A stretch of DNA of 64,000 nucleotides from an uncultured Synergistales bacterium (GTDB lineage: Bacteria > Synergistota > Synergistia > Synergistales > Aminobacteriaceae). Positions 9,389 to 18,502 of this stretch are shown one piece after another. The position numbers and the translations under genes are program-made. The DNA lies in assembly GCA_905233565.1 (NCBI GenBank), contig CAJOCL010000001.1:157101-221100 (forward strand). The letters run 5' to 3'. The notes under the pieces were generated by a model. It worked only from the letters and a program-made list of their open reading frames with translations, was not told where the DNA came from and searched no databases. Numbering within the stretch: position 1 is the stretch's first letter; the number at the start of each line of letters is the position of its first letter.

Positions 9389-10546
9389 TTATTCCTCCGA
9401 CGGCCTTACTTTCTGCCCCTCATGAAGGAAATAAACGCCTGCTGTTACGATTACGTCACCTTCACGAAGGGTATTCCCCTCAATCTCAACTGAAGCATCA
9501 TTCTGAATCTGCCCGACTTTGACGGGAACTCTTGAGACCTGGCCGACAGCGTAACGCCATACGTAATTATTTCCGTCCTCGTTCAGTATTGCCGTAACGG
9601 GGACTGAGAATTTTGCGCCGTCTTTTTCCGGGTTATTCTTTCCGCCTGAAAAATCCAGTTCAACATTCGCCGGCATTCCGGGAAGTATCCGCATATCTCT
9701 GGCTTCAGTCATTACTGCCGTAATCGGGTAAGTATTCGCTGACGTTGCCTGCGTGGCTATTTCTTTCAGAGTAAGATGAAAAGTTCTTTCGGGGACTGCC
9801 TCAAATCTCGCGTTTATTGTGAATAAATCCGCATTGTCCCTCAGTTCCCGTATACTCCTGACGTTCGGTATTGGCGCGGTGAGAATATCATTATCGGGAA
9901 TATTGAAGACTATTTCAAGAGTTTCAAGATCCTGAAGGCTGAATATAGTCTGCTTTGCCGTAACGTCCTGAAAATTTTCGACCGTCCTGTCAGCAATAAT
10001 TCCCGAAAACGGCGCACGGAGTTCAGTATCACGGAGTGCATCGCGGGCGGATTTCAGGTTTGCATTTGCGGCATTTACGGCTGCCTTCATTACTTCAACC
10101 TGAGTTTTGTACGTGTCATACTGGGATTTTGAGATTACTCTCTGTTTGTATAAATTTTCGTATCTCTTGAAATCTGCCTGAGCGTTATTGAATTGTGCCT
10201 GAGCCTGTGAAAGTGAACTTTTTGCCTGTGAAATTGCCGTGTTGAAATCTCTCGGATCAAGGGTTGCGAGAAGAGTGCCTTTTTTAACGCTGCTGCCGTT
10301 TTCCACATAAATTTTGCTTAACGTTCCCGACACTCTGAATGATAAGTCTGCGCGTTTTCCGCCCTGAACTTTGCCGAAATATCTCCGTGTAAATATTTCA
10401 TTGCCGCCCCTTAAAGTGATTATTCTGACGGGTCTTATAATTTCGGGTTCAGGTTCTTTTGTATGGTTCCGCCTCATTGTGTCAAGGCCGTAACATATAC
10501 CGGCAATTACTGCTATTCCGAATAAAATTTTGATAAAGTTTTTCAT
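9389..10546 (-). CDS. RND efflux periplasmic adaptor (membrane fusion protein)
   Basis: Adaptor linking the RND permease to an outer-membrane channel, 385 residues. An N-terminal membrane anchor or signal (residues 5-22) precedes the lipoyl half-motif 'SFRVSGTLSKIYVENGSSVKKG'. An alpha-helical hairpin rich in Ala/Gln follows (about residues 105-165), then the second lipoyl half 'ELRAPFSGIIADR' and the beta-barrel. No lipobox cysteine is visible, so it is probably helix-anchored. It is the first gene of the two-gene operon, with GAGAGGCTGATTTA before the ATG. Confidence 0.93.
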   Translation of the reverse strand: MKNFIKILFGIAVIAGICYGLDTMRRNHTKEPEPEIIRPVRIITLRGGNEIFTRRYFGKVQGGKRADLSFRVSGTLSKIYVENGSSVKKGTLLATLDPRDFNTAISQAKSSLSQAQAQFNNAQADFKRYENLYKQRVISKSQYDTYKTQVEVMKAAVNAANANLKSARDALRDTELRAPFSGIIADRTVENFQDVTAKQTIFSLQDLETLEIVFNIPDNDILTAPIPNVRSIRELRDNADLFTINARFEAVPERTFHLTLKEIATQATSANTYPITAVMTEARDMRILPGMPANVELDFSGGKNNPEKDGAKFSVPVTAILNEDGNNYVWRYAVGQVSRVPVKVGQIQNDASVEIEGNTLREGDVIVTAGVYFLHEGQKVRPSEE

Positions 10547-10596
10547 TAAATCAGCCTCTCATTAAACATAATGATAAACATAAAATTAAATAATAT

Positions 10597-10633
10597 AAAA
10601 AAACTCCCCCTCTATAGTCCGCCGAGAGGGAGT
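10597..10633 (-). terminator. Terminator after the small secreted protein gene
   Basis: On the minus strand ACTCCCTCT/AGAGGGGGAGT flanks the loop CGGCGGACTAT and is followed by TTTTTTT. It ends the transcript of the glycosidase and the small secreted gene. Confidence 0.85.
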
Positions 10634-10662
10634 GAGGAAATATATACCTACCTCAAAAAATA

Positions 10663-11226
10663 CTAGTTGGCTTTCCTTGAGCGTACTACCCTTTTTGCCG
10701 GAACAGTGCTGCTTGACTTTCTGGGAGCTGATTTTTTCTGTTCCTGTGCTGCAGTGTTCGAGCGTCCGAGTGCGTATGATGCACCTTTTGCGGGTGTTGA
10801 ACCGGCCGGAATTGCTGAGAAGGTCTTCTGAGTTGCCTCAGTAGTGCCATCGTATTCAGTGCCGTGAATTAAATTTCCGAGCATGTCGTAATGTCTCAGG
10901 TATGTTACGGCGAACTGCTTTCCGTCGGGCGTGTACTCATATCCGTACTCGGTGAAGTAGAGGCTTCCGGCTTTTTCCGGTGAAATTCCGAACTTTGACA
11001 TAAGAAGTTCAATTGTTTCATTCTTTACTGTCGTGTTCGTGTAGTACTTACGTGAAACTGCGAAGGGTACACCGTTGCTGTCCTTGCCGTAATCAAGCAG
11101 GTACCAGGTCATTTTGTTCTTGTCCTGTCCGAGTGCCTTCTGCTTCGCTGCATCCCAAGCCATTGAAGGAACTGCCATAACAGCTACAAGTCCGATAATT
11201 AAAGCGCATACTGCAAACTTTTTCAT
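10663..11226 (-). CDS. Small exported protein of unknown function
   Basis: The protein is not a recognised family. The ORF track starts 20 codons earlier, but the ATG at 11226 begins a clear signal peptide (MKKFAVCALIIGLVAVMAVPSMA), so it is preferred although its AGG lies rather far upstream. The mature part of about 165 residues is rich in Tyr, Lys and Thr, with 'YLLDYGKDSNG' and 'YLRHYDMLGNLIHG'. It ends in a basic tail 'PAKRVVRSRKAN'. It probably forms an operon with the upstream glycosidase gene and precedes a strong terminator. A periplasmic or envelope location is inferred. Confidence 0.8.
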   Translation of the reverse strand: MKKFAVCALIIGLVAVMAVPSMAWDAAKQKALGQDKNKMTWYLLDYGKDSNGVPFAVSRKYYTNTTVKNETIELLMSKFGISPEKAGSLYFTEYGYEYTPDGKQFAVTYLRHYDMLGNLIHGTEYDGTTEATQKTFSAIPAGSTPAKGASYALGRSNTAAQEQKKSAPRKSSSTVPAKRVVRSRKAN

Positions 11227-11289
11227 AATTTTAACGCACAGCCTTTCATATGAAAGATTAAAATTGTTTAAGTTATTGTAACACATTAT

Positions 11290-12762
11290 TTAATAATGCG
11301 GTACAGCCCCAAGAGCGTAAGATATCCGCCTTTCGTATCCGTCTGAAGGGATATTGTATATTTTTCCGTCTATAATAATTTCAGTTGAGCCGCCTCCGTC
11401 AAGATTAAGCGCGTAAATTAAGCCCTGACCGCGCATAATTTCCGTAAGTTCTGAAATTGTCGCTCCTGATGAGTGCATACCGTTCCGACCGTCTACGGCC
11501 ATGAATACCCATGAACCTTCAGCGTTAAGCCCTACGGCGGATCTGGGGTGCCTCGCCGAAATAAGGGAAGTGTTGAAACTTTCCTCATACGCTGCCGGCC
11601 TCCCGTTGTCAATCAACATGGGCCCCGCCTGTATAACGTTGTTCATGTCGGGCCAGTAATTAGCCTCTTCAGTGGCTTCTGCAACGGCAAAAAGGACTTC
11701 ATCGTCATCATTCCATGCCATACAGCCCCTCATGTCAAAAGGCAGAGTGAAATTTCTTCCCCTCACTCTCAGCGCTCCTATAGGGTAGCCCTTTCCGCCC
11801 TTTAATATTCCGAAAAATCCTGCGTTTATTGCAGCCTGTACGTTATTTTGCGAATAAATTGCTGAAAGCGTCCTTAAATCCGTAGGGCCTTCGCTTGCTG
11901 CAATCGGCATTATCCTGAAATAGCTGGGATCTATGACAAGCATTATCCAGAATACCGGGACTATCCGGGTTTTAGGATTTGTCATTGAAGGTATTATTCT
12001 GGTCTTTAACCCCCTTGCCCCTGCAATTGTCTCAAGCCTTCGTATATCGTCATAATTTTCAAGTTTTTGGCTTCTTACGCTGTAGCTTCCGTTCAGTCCT
12101 GCAATGCTGACATCGTAGCCTTCATCTCTCAATGAGGCTTTGAAATAATCGGCTGCAGCTTTGCTTTTTATGCCGTCAGCGTAAAATCTCCATGACGGAA
12201 TCCCGGAAGGCACTCCCTCGCGGTGAATGTGAACTCTTAGCCCCTTAATGGGATTTCTTATTATGTCAAAGCTGAAATTTGATGATGCTCTACCCAGACG
12301 CTGCAATATCGTACGTATTTCATTGAGGCTGATGTTTGTATTGCCGGCGAATTTTTCATTTTTGAAATCCGAGAGAGTGAATATAGCCGGATTCATTCTT
12401 GACGCTATGACAAGACATCCGCGCTCAAAGGGTGTTAAATTTTTTTCGTCCTTAAAGCCTGTCGGGTAATCCGTGAGAAGTCCGGCCTCAAATGTAAGTC
12501 CCAGACTTTCAATGCACCATCTGAGGGCATCGCGCCGTGTTACGGGCGAATCCAGTTTTGTTACCGTGTCCGAAACGTAGCCGGTACGCAGAAGAAAGCC
12601 GGGAGCGTCATTATACGGTGCTTCAGGTGAACTGCTCCAGTCTATTCCGCGAGCAGCAAGAAGACCCGTTAAAAAATCATATTTTGTTGCTGCTCCTGAA
12701 ATCCCCGTACTTAGCAGCAATATCAGTATTGCTATACAGGAACGCTTGAAATTTTTTGACAT
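11290..12762 (-). CDS. Exported phosphodiester glycosidase-family protein (NAGPA/DUF2233 domain)
   Basis: The C-terminal 230 residues carry the NAGPA-type fold: 'QAAINAGFFG' opens the domain, with 'GPMLIDNGRPA', 'HPRSAVGLNAEG' and 'YALNLDGGGSTEIIIDG' following. Bacterial members hydrolyse glycosidic phosphodiester bonds in envelope or exopolysaccharide material. The N-terminal half (about 35-160) looks like a poorly conserved SLH-type region, and about 165-250 resembles a SPOR-like peptidoglycan-binding repeat. The start chosen is ATG 12762 (MSKNFKRSCIAILILLLS, a signal peptide) behind GCGAGG, not the track's upstream TTG. The product is probably periplasmic and cell-wall associated. The target is unknown. 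Confidence 0.85.
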   Translation of the reverse strand: MSKNFKRSCIAILILLLSTGISGAATKYDFLTGLLAARGIDWSSSPEAPYNDAPGFLLRTGYVSDTVTKLDSPVTRRDALRWCIESLGLTFEAGLLTDYPTGFKDEKNLTPFERGCLVIASRMNPAIFTLSDFKNEKFAGNTNISLNEIRTILQRLGRASSNFSFDIIRNPIKGLRVHIHREGVPSGIPSWRFYADGIKSKAAADYFKASLRDEGYDVSIAGLNGSYSVRSQKLENYDDIRRLETIAGARGLKTRIIPSMTNPKTRIVPVFWIMLVIDPSYFRIMPIAASEGPTDLRTLSAIYSQNNVQAAINAGFFGILKGGKGYPIGALRVRGRNFTLPFDMRGCMAWNDDDEVLFAVAEATEEANYWPDMNNVIQAGPMLIDNGRPAAYEESFNTSLISARHPRSAVGLNAEGSWVFMAVDGRNGMHSSGATISELTEIMRGQGLIYALNLDGGGSTEIIIDGKIYNIPSDGYERRISYALGAVPHY

Positions 12763-12801
12763 TTTAGACTTTAACCTCGCAATCAAAATTTATATCAGAC
12801 C

Positions 12802-12810
12802 TGATATAAT
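12802..12810 (+). promoter_or_regulatory. Extended -10 promoter element for the candidate ncRNA
   Basis: TGATATAAT is an extended -10 motif (TGnTATAAT). The expected transcription start, about 7 nt downstream near 12817, coincides with the 5' edge of the RNA's closing stem at 12819. The -35 match is poor, which extended -10 promoters tolerate. Confidence 0.5.
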
Positions 12811-12816
12811 TTAATT

Positions 12817-12961
12817 CAGCCCCTGCGGGTTCTCGTGATACTGATTAAGTTCTGAGCCAACACTCGCTTCTATTCAGGCTTATGCCGCAGACTCAAATGT
12901 CTTTATTAGGGACGGGTCAGAACACTCACTACACGGTTTCTGCGGAGGCATTTTTATTTTG
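12817..12961 (+). ncRNA. Candidate structured non-coding RNA (6S-like architecture, family unknown)
   Basis: A stretch of about 145 nt lies between two minus-strand genes and has no ORF. The 5' GCCCCUGCGGG (12819-12829) pairs with 3' UUUCUGCGGAGGC (12937-12949), with one mismatch and three G-U pairs. Those G-U pairs become A-C mismatches on the other strand, so the plus strand is favoured. Inside, GUUCUGAGCC (about 12849-12858) pairs with GGGUCAGAAC (about 12914-12923). The two stems enclose a large internal bubble. The RNA ends in ATTTTTATTTT. A closing stem, a central bubble and a terminal arm recall 6S RNA, but no primary-sequence match to 6S, SRP RNA, tmRNA or a riboswitch was recognised. 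Confidence 0.5.
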
Positions 12962-12975
12962 TAATTATATTCCCT

Positions 12976-15900
12976 TTAACGCCTGAATAAATCTCCCAGT
13001 TCCTCAAGACCTCTCTTTATTCCCTTTTGAACTTCCTCGTTTACTCTGTCTTTAACTTGCTGCCTGATTTGCTGCTGCCTTGTCTGAGTCTGCGTTTGAC
13101 GTGTCTGAGTCTGCGTTTGGGTTTGCGTTTGGGTCTGATTCTGAGGCTGTGCAGGCCGGGTATTTGTCCTTATGTTCAAATTTTTCTTAATGCTGTCAGG
13201 GAGCGCGTCAACTGCCCTGTCGATTATCTTCTCTTCAATTGTTGTTGCCCTGCTCTGACTTGCTGATTTATCACCGCTCTGCTGTGTCTGTGTTTGTGCC
13301 TGAAGAGTTGAAGGGCCGATTTTTAAGCCTGAGAATGAAGGCGATGATGCTTTGCCGGAAATTTTTAGATTAACCGTCCTGAAGTCCCCTGTAGAAGCCG
13401 TCTTGTTAGCTCCGCTCAGTCCTCCGGTAAGAAACGCTTTCAAGCCGTCCTGAAAACTGCTTGTCCCTCCTTTGAACAAAGCCTCAAGACCGCCCATCGT
13501 ACCGCCCTGAATTGCGTTTATAAGCTGGTAATTTATGCTGCTTTCCGTCAAAAAGTTAATGGTTGCGCTGTCCTTGCTGAAGTCAAAAACTCCGTTCTGG
13601 GTTAATTTAGCGTATCTGTACATAGGATCGCCGTTGTTTGCGTTCACGATTGAACCGGCTTTAACCAAAAGTTTACCCGTCTGAAGCGTCAGAGGGGCAT
13701 TGACACTGGCGTATCTTATTCCGTTTGTCTTGTGTATTCTTGCAAGAATGTCAAGCCACTTGAAACCCGTTATGGCTCCCGATCCCATAGAAAAATTCCC
13801 GGAGCCTGAATATTTAACGCCGTTATTGACATCTCCGTTTACTTTGAAAGTAAGTTTGCCCCTTCCCGTAATCTTCCCTTCAAGCCCTCCTGAAGCATCC
13901 TGAATTAATCCGTTCACGTCAACCCCCGAAGCGTTTATCTCATCAGTAAATTTCATATTTTTCAGGTTGAATGATAACGTATTTTTCAAAGTTCCGCCGT
14001 AAAGTTTGGCAGTTCCGCCCTTTGACGAAAAATTATTCCCTGTGTATGACAGAGGCAGATTTATGCTTGAAAGTTTCAGCCCGAACGCGCTCAATGAAGG
14101 TGCTGTTATTGAGCCTTTTCCCGTCATGCTGTTTTCATTTCCCGTTAATGTGAAAGCCAGCCCGGCAGTGCCTGAAATTTTCCCGTTCATGGCCGGGTAT
14201 CCGCGCAGTAAATTTTCAAGTTTTATATTATTGCCGTTTAATGAAATATTAATCTTCATTGACGGCGTAATCTGAATTTTACCTGTTGCTTTGACTTCAG
14301 CCCCTTCAACTTCAGCATGTACATTTTTCAGTGAAATGTTATCCGTGTTGCCTGAAAGTTCAGCAATTATATTTTTGAGCAGAAATCCCATTGCGTTTAA
14401 TTCCGGTACATTAGCACTAAGATTTACTGAAGGTTTTGAATTTGAGCCTGCAATTTTCAAAGTTCCTGAAACGCTGCCTTTCAAGTCAACGCCTGATGAT
14501 GCCGAGAGCGAGGCAATATCTAAATTGCTGAATCTGAAATTAAAATCAAGCGGCGATTTTCCTGAAACTGACGCAGTACCCGATCCCGTTATATTACCTG
14601 AACCGCTGCGGGCGTTGAAGCCTCCTAATATCAATTTATCGCCGTTTTTGCTCAAAACTGCATTGACGCTTGAGAATGTTACGCCGCCTGCAATTATTGA
14701 TTTTGCAGAGGCAGTTATGCTTATCTTCTCAAGTTTTGCTAAATCCCCGTTTAACGCCGTTGTCAGTTCTATATCTTTGGCCGTAACCATATTCATGGCC
14801 TGAAGGTTGGGAGATGACGCGAGGAAATTGACGGACGGATTATTGACGCTGCCCTGAACTTTCAAACCTGCATTTACAGTCCCTTTTAATTCGTATTGAT
14901 CTATATCGGGGACATAATTTTTAAGGGATGCAGGGGACATTGTTATTGTAGCGTTAATATTCAGATTCGGATTTGAAGAAGGAAGAGGGCCTATCGTTCC
15001 GCTTAAATTAACGGGCATTCCGTTTAATGTCCCTTCAGTTTTTATGAGGGTTAAATTTTTGTCGGCAAACTTGAAATTTATAACCGGCTTTGTTATTTTC
15101 TGACCCCAGCCGGAAAACTCAGGACTGTTAATCGAGCCTGTTATATTCGGGCTTGACGCTGTGCCTTTAAGGGTTATTGAAGCCGTTATCTTCCCTGAAA
15201 GTTTGTACTGCGGTGCATCGGGAATCATGCTTTCAACGCGTTTAATATCAAGATTTGCTAATTTCGCCGTCAAATTCATGACAGGTTTTGTCAGCACTGA
15301 AGCTATACTCCCGTTAAGATAGCCTGATGCGCCCTCAAAATTAAATTTCCCGTCAACATGAGCCGTATCGCTTTTAGCAAGTTTCATTTGTGCCTTTATG
15401 TTCGTGAGTGCCCTGCCGTCATAAGAAATTCTGGGGGCAGTGAAATTAACAAGACCGCTTAACGAATTTACGGGGCCGCTGACGTTTGCGCTGAAAAGTG
15501 AAATTTTGCCTTTCAATGCTTTAAGTTCAGGGATGTTAAGTATTTTGTCCAAGCCGTCTAAACGTGCCTCCCTTCCGTCAAGTTTTATCATTACTGAAGC
15601 GGGTTGATTCGGCCTTGCTGCGAGCGCGATTTCGCCCTGAACGGGTATATTGAGGGCGTTTGCCTGAAAGTTGCTCAGTGATACTCTGTAATCAGAATAA
15701 TTTATATTTGTGCTTAACCTTTCGACTGGGAAGCCGTAAATTTTTTTGCCTTTATAATCAACGGTGCCTGAAACTTTCGGGTTATCAGTATTGCCGGTTA
15801 TGTCAGCCGTGAAATTTGCCGATCCGCTGAAATCCTGAGCCTTCAATAATGACGGGTAAAGAGCAGTAATCTCTTTGATGTCAAGATTTTCTGCTGACGT

Positions 15901-16638
15901 GTGAATATCAAGTTTTCCGCCGATTAATCCACCTGTTGCCAGAATTTTGCATGTTCCGAGAGTAAGTTCGGCTATGTTCGCAGCCGTTAAGCCTGCCGAT
16001 TCTCCCATGTCAATTCTGCCTTTTAACGGGAGGCCGTTTAATGATGCGTCTATGTCGATATCAAATGCCGGAATTTCCGCGCCTATTTCATTTACTTCAA
16101 TTACTCCGAATTTAGATGTAAATCTGCTGTCCTGCAGAGTAAATCTGTCAACGGGAATATCGGGCATTGAATTATTATCATCAGCAAAAGCTGTTGAAAC
16201 GAAAATATTTTGTGACGGCTGTGAGGAAAACTTTATATTTCCAAGATTATTTACTGTCTCCGCGAGCCTGTCAATATCCATGCTTATACCGCCCAATGAA
16301 ATTTCGGAGAGCCTTAATTTTCCTGCTAGTAATGCAGAAAAGTTTATACGTCCCGTAAGAAATCCTGCTGAAAATATTTCATGACCGTTGCGCCCGTCAG
16401 TTATACCGAAATTATGGAGTGTATAGCCTTTTATCGGGTTGCCCGTTATTTTTTCAGCTCTCAGGTCAAGTTTGTAATTCTCAGTGAGATAATTTTTTGC
16501 TAGATTTAATGTGATATTTCCGCCTATATCCGCGAATGAAAGAAGCACCCCTGAAATTATCAGCACGAAAAACATCACAAGAAAAAATTTCAGAATGCCG
16601 CCGCTGTGTCTTTGTCTGCGCCTAATTCTTCTTGACAT
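12976..16638 (-). CDS. TamB/AsmA-like envelope protein
   Basis: Large 1220-residue protein with one N-terminal membrane helix (about residues 17-40). A very long region of repetitive amphipathic beta strands follows, rich in Asn, Gly, Ser and Ala, with recurring 'ITGSINSP', 'SGTLKIAGSNSKPSVNLSAN'-type segments. This is the pattern of AsmA/TamB/YhdP proteins, which form long hydrophobic grooves across the periplasm for lipid transport or outer-membrane protein assembly. The C-terminus ends in a Gln/Thr-rich tail and a basic helix. No BamA/TamA gene is adjacent. The start follows AAAGGGGGAATTATTTTTT. Family placement is good; the exact cargo is unknown. Confidence 0.8.
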   Translation of the reverse strand: MSRRIRRRQRHSGGILKFFLVMFFVLIISGVLLSFADIGGNITLNLAKNYLTENYKLDLRAEKITGNPIKGYTLHNFGITDGRNGHEIFSAGFLTGRINFSALLAGKLRLSEISLGGISMDIDRLAETVNNLGNIKFSSQPSQNIFVSTAFADDNNSMPDIPVDRFTLQDSRFTSKFGVIEVNEIGAEIPAFDIDIDASLNGLPLKGRIDMGESAGLTAANIAELTLGTCKILATGGLIGGKLDIHTSAENLDIKEITALYPSLLKAQDFSGSANFTADITGNTDNPKVSGTVDYKGKKIYGFPVERLSTNINYSDYRVSLSNFQANALNIPVQGEIALAARPNQPASVMIKLDGREARLDGLDKILNIPELKALKGKISLFSANVSGPVNSLSGLVNFTAPRISYDGRALTNIKAQMKLAKSDTAHVDGKFNFEGASGYLNGSIASVLTKPVMNLTAKLANLDIKRVESMIPDAPQYKLSGKITASITLKGTASSPNITGSINSPEFSGWGQKITKPVINFKFADKNLTLIKTEGTLNGMPVNLSGTIGPLPSSNPNLNINATITMSPASLKNYVPDIDQYELKGTVNAGLKVQGSVNNPSVNFLASSPNLQAMNMVTAKDIELTTALNGDLAKLEKISITASAKSIIAGGVTFSSVNAVLSKNGDKLILGGFNARSGSGNITGSGTASVSGKSPLDFNFRFSNLDIASLSASSGVDLKGSVSGTLKIAGSNSKPSVNLSANVPELNAMGFLLKNIIAELSGNTDNISLKNVHAEVEGAEVKATGKIQITPSMKINISLNGNNIKLENLLRGYPAMNGKISGTAGLAFTLTGNENSMTGKGSITAPSLSAFGLKLSSINLPLSYTGNNFSSKGGTAKLYGGTLKNTLSFNLKNMKFTDEINASGVDVNGLIQDASGGLEGKITGRGKLTFKVNGDVNNGVKYSGSGNFSMGSGAITGFKWLDILARIHKTNGIRYASVNAPLTLQTGKLLVKAGSIVNANNGDPMYRYAKLTQNGVFDFSKDSATINFLTESSINYQLINAIQGGTMGGLEALFKGGTSSFQDGLKAFLTGGLSGANKTASTGDFRTVNLKISGKASSPSFSGLKIGPSTLQAQTQTQQSGDKSASQSRATTIEEKIIDRAVDALPDSIKKNLNIRTNTRPAQPQNQTQTQTQTQTQTRQTQTQTRQQQIRQQVKDRVNEEVQKGIKRGLEELGDLFRR
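13075..13147 (-). repeat. Gln-Thr low-complexity repeat inside the TamB-like gene
   Basis: A run of short tandem codon repeats (CAG/CAA-ACN) encodes QTQTQTQTQTRQTQTQTR near the protein's C-terminus. Such runs can change length by slippage without losing frame when whole 6-nt units are gained or lost. Confidence 0.7.
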
Positions 16639-16730
16639 AAAAAATAATTCCCCCTTTTTGAATGAAATAATTATAATCCATTAAACGTGATATATTTATG
16701 CAATAATCAAAAATAACAGGAGATTTTTTT

Positions 16731-18500
16731 ATGCCGTTAATATTCTTTATATTCCTCTTAGTCATTGCATTTATATTCAGAGCCTCAGAAGCGCGGGCAT
16801 GTATGACCGTCCTGGTAGGCCGTAACGCGTCATCTACGGGTGAAGTTCTCGTAGCTCATAATGAGGACGCGCCCGGAAGGTACACAATGCAGACTCATCT
16901 TGTCCACAAGGTCAGGAGGCACCCGGACACAAAGACAAAGTTTGAACCTGATCTCGCAGAATTGGAACTCCCTGAAACACGGATGAATTTATTCTGGTCA
17001 GAAGCAAAGAATTACGACCCGGAGAATCCCGGCCCTTCATTCTGTGATATGTACATAAACGGTCATGGGGTAGTCATATGTTCAAACAACTGTGAAAAAT
17101 CCCGCGAGGATAACCCGGAACTTACTGACGGCGGAATCGGCTACGGATTGAGGCGGATTGTCGCGGAGTCAGCACACACTGCAAAAGAAGCTGTTGAAAT
17201 TGCCTCAAGACTGGTTGACAGATACGGCTATTCGTCAAGCGGAAGAAGTTACTCATTCGCCGACAAAGAAGAAATTTACGTGATGCAGATCGTTCAGGGC
17301 AGGCATTACGCTGTACAGAGAGTGCCTGATGATGAAGTTGCAGTTATCCCGAATCACTACACTATTCACGAACCTGACAGGAAAGCTCACGGATACAGCG
17401 AACTTGTTAATTACGCAATAAAACGCGGCTGGTACAATCCCGAAGACGGAGCATTTGACTTCAAGAAAGTTTATCAGGCTGAAGATTCATACGCCCATGA
17501 AAAGAACACGCACAGGCACGTGAGGGCGTTTGATATTATTCTTGACATGGATTTTTCGTGCCTATTGAATAAGGACTGGGAGCCTCTGCCGTTTTCAGTA
17601 AAGCCGGCGCATAAAGTCAGCATAAATATGCTGAAAAAAATTCTGCGTACTCACTTTGAAGATACATCATCGTATAAATCGGGCGAAAATACTCCGCATT
17701 TCCAGAAGCCTTTAACAGTCTGCAACATTGACACGCTGGAAAGCACAATCGTACAGATAAGGCACAACCCCGACAGAATAGTTATACGCAAGGCACTCGG
17801 AAGACCGTGTTTATCGCCGTATGCAGCGTGGTATTTCGGCATTCCTTCAATTCCTGAAGGTTACGAGGACAAAGACCCAGATACGGCATTGTCGGAACAC
17901 TTCAAGAATAACCCTGATGATATGGATTACAGAAATAACGCATGGTACAGGTTAATTGAAATTCAGACGGCGTGCGATATTCTTTACGATGAAAAATCAG
18001 AATTTGTCCGTTCTGAAATCAAAAAACTTGAGGACGAAATGGAGCGCAGATTTGAGCCTTTGGATTCTCAAATTGACCTGAGAATACGCAACAGGCCGGA
18101 TATTGCAAAAGCCATGATGGAAGGTTCAGTTATAAGCAGCCTGAAAGACGTTATGGATTTCGCGGATAAAATGAAAAAATCTCTGGGAATAATAACCTGT
18201 GAGGCCATGAACTGCGTTGAAAAAAACGGAACTTTCAGCGTAAAATTTCCTGCTTCTTCAATGAATATTGATGATCTTGAAATTTCTGAATGTCTCTGCG
18301 GCCCTTCATATGAAAAATACGAGAACTGGTCAAAGTGTTCAAGAATTTATCATGACAGCGGCTCTAACATTCTTGATTTTCAGGGCGGTAAATGGCTGAA
18401 TGACGCTGTACCGTGCTTTACGGATTTATATATCATGTTCACCGACAAATCAGGAAAGAAACACGCAGGAACAGTAAAAGCCAGAGTGAGGAATCAATAA
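16731..18500 (+). CDS. Exported C69-family peptidase (PepD-like Ntn hydrolase)
   Basis: Dipeptidase family C69 protein of 589 residues. An N-terminal signal sequence ends 'SEARA', followed directly by the motif 'CMTVLVGRNAS' with the catalytic N-terminal cysteine and 'LVAHNEDAP'. Further family motifs are 'ICSNNCEKSRE' and 'GGIGYGLRRIVAESA'. Signal-peptidase cleavage after ARA would expose the nucleophile. The last 100 residues after the catalytic domain are an extra region with no recognised family. The ribosome binding site is AACAGGAG. It is probably an exported peptidase acting on peptides in the periplasm; the substrate is unknown. The thermonuclease follows after 2 bp. Confidence 0.88.
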   Translation: MPLIFFIFLLVIAFIFRASEARACMTVLVGRNASSTGEVLVAHNEDAPGRYTMQTHLVHKVRRHPDTKTKFEPDLAELELPETRMNLFWSEAKNYDPENPGPSFCDMYINGHGVVICSNNCEKSREDNPELTDGGIGYGLRRIVAESAHTAKEAVEIASRLVDRYGYSSSGRSYSFADKEEIYVMQIVQGRHYAVQRVPDDEVAVIPNHYTIHEPDRKAHGYSELVNYAIKRGWYNPEDGAFDFKKVYQAEDSYAHEKNTHRHVRAFDIILDMDFSCLLNKDWEPLPFSVKPAHKVSINMLKKILRTHFEDTSSYKSGENTPHFQKPLTVCNIDTLESTIVQIRHNPDRIVIRKALGRPCLSPYAAWYFGIPSIPEGYEDKDPDTALSEHFKNNPDDMDYRNNAWYRLIEIQTACDILYDEKSEFVRSEIKKLEDEMERRFEPLDSQIDLRIRNRPDIAKAMMEGSVISSLKDVMDFADKMKKSLGIITCEAMNCVEKNGTFSVKFPASSMNIDDLEISECLCGPSYEKYENWSKCSRIYHDSGSNILDFQGGKWLNDAVPCFTDLYIMFTDKSGKKHAGTVKARVRNQ

Positions 18501-18502
18501 TC

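Noticed and set aside
6381-9425. Several ORFs of 60-126 aa opposite the RND permease and adaptor
   Set aside because: They are antisense shadows of well-supported genes with no ribosome binding sites or family motifs.
12817-12961. tRNA, tmRNA, SRP RNA or a riboswitch for the glycosidase gene
   Set aside because: No tRNA arms, no SRP tetraloop motif and no tmRNA ends were seen; the pairing favours the strand opposite to the glycosidase, so a cis-riboswitch is unlikely.
13075-13147. CRISPR-like repeat
   Set aside because: Units are only about 6-12 nt, lack spacers and keep a coding frame in the TamB-like gene.
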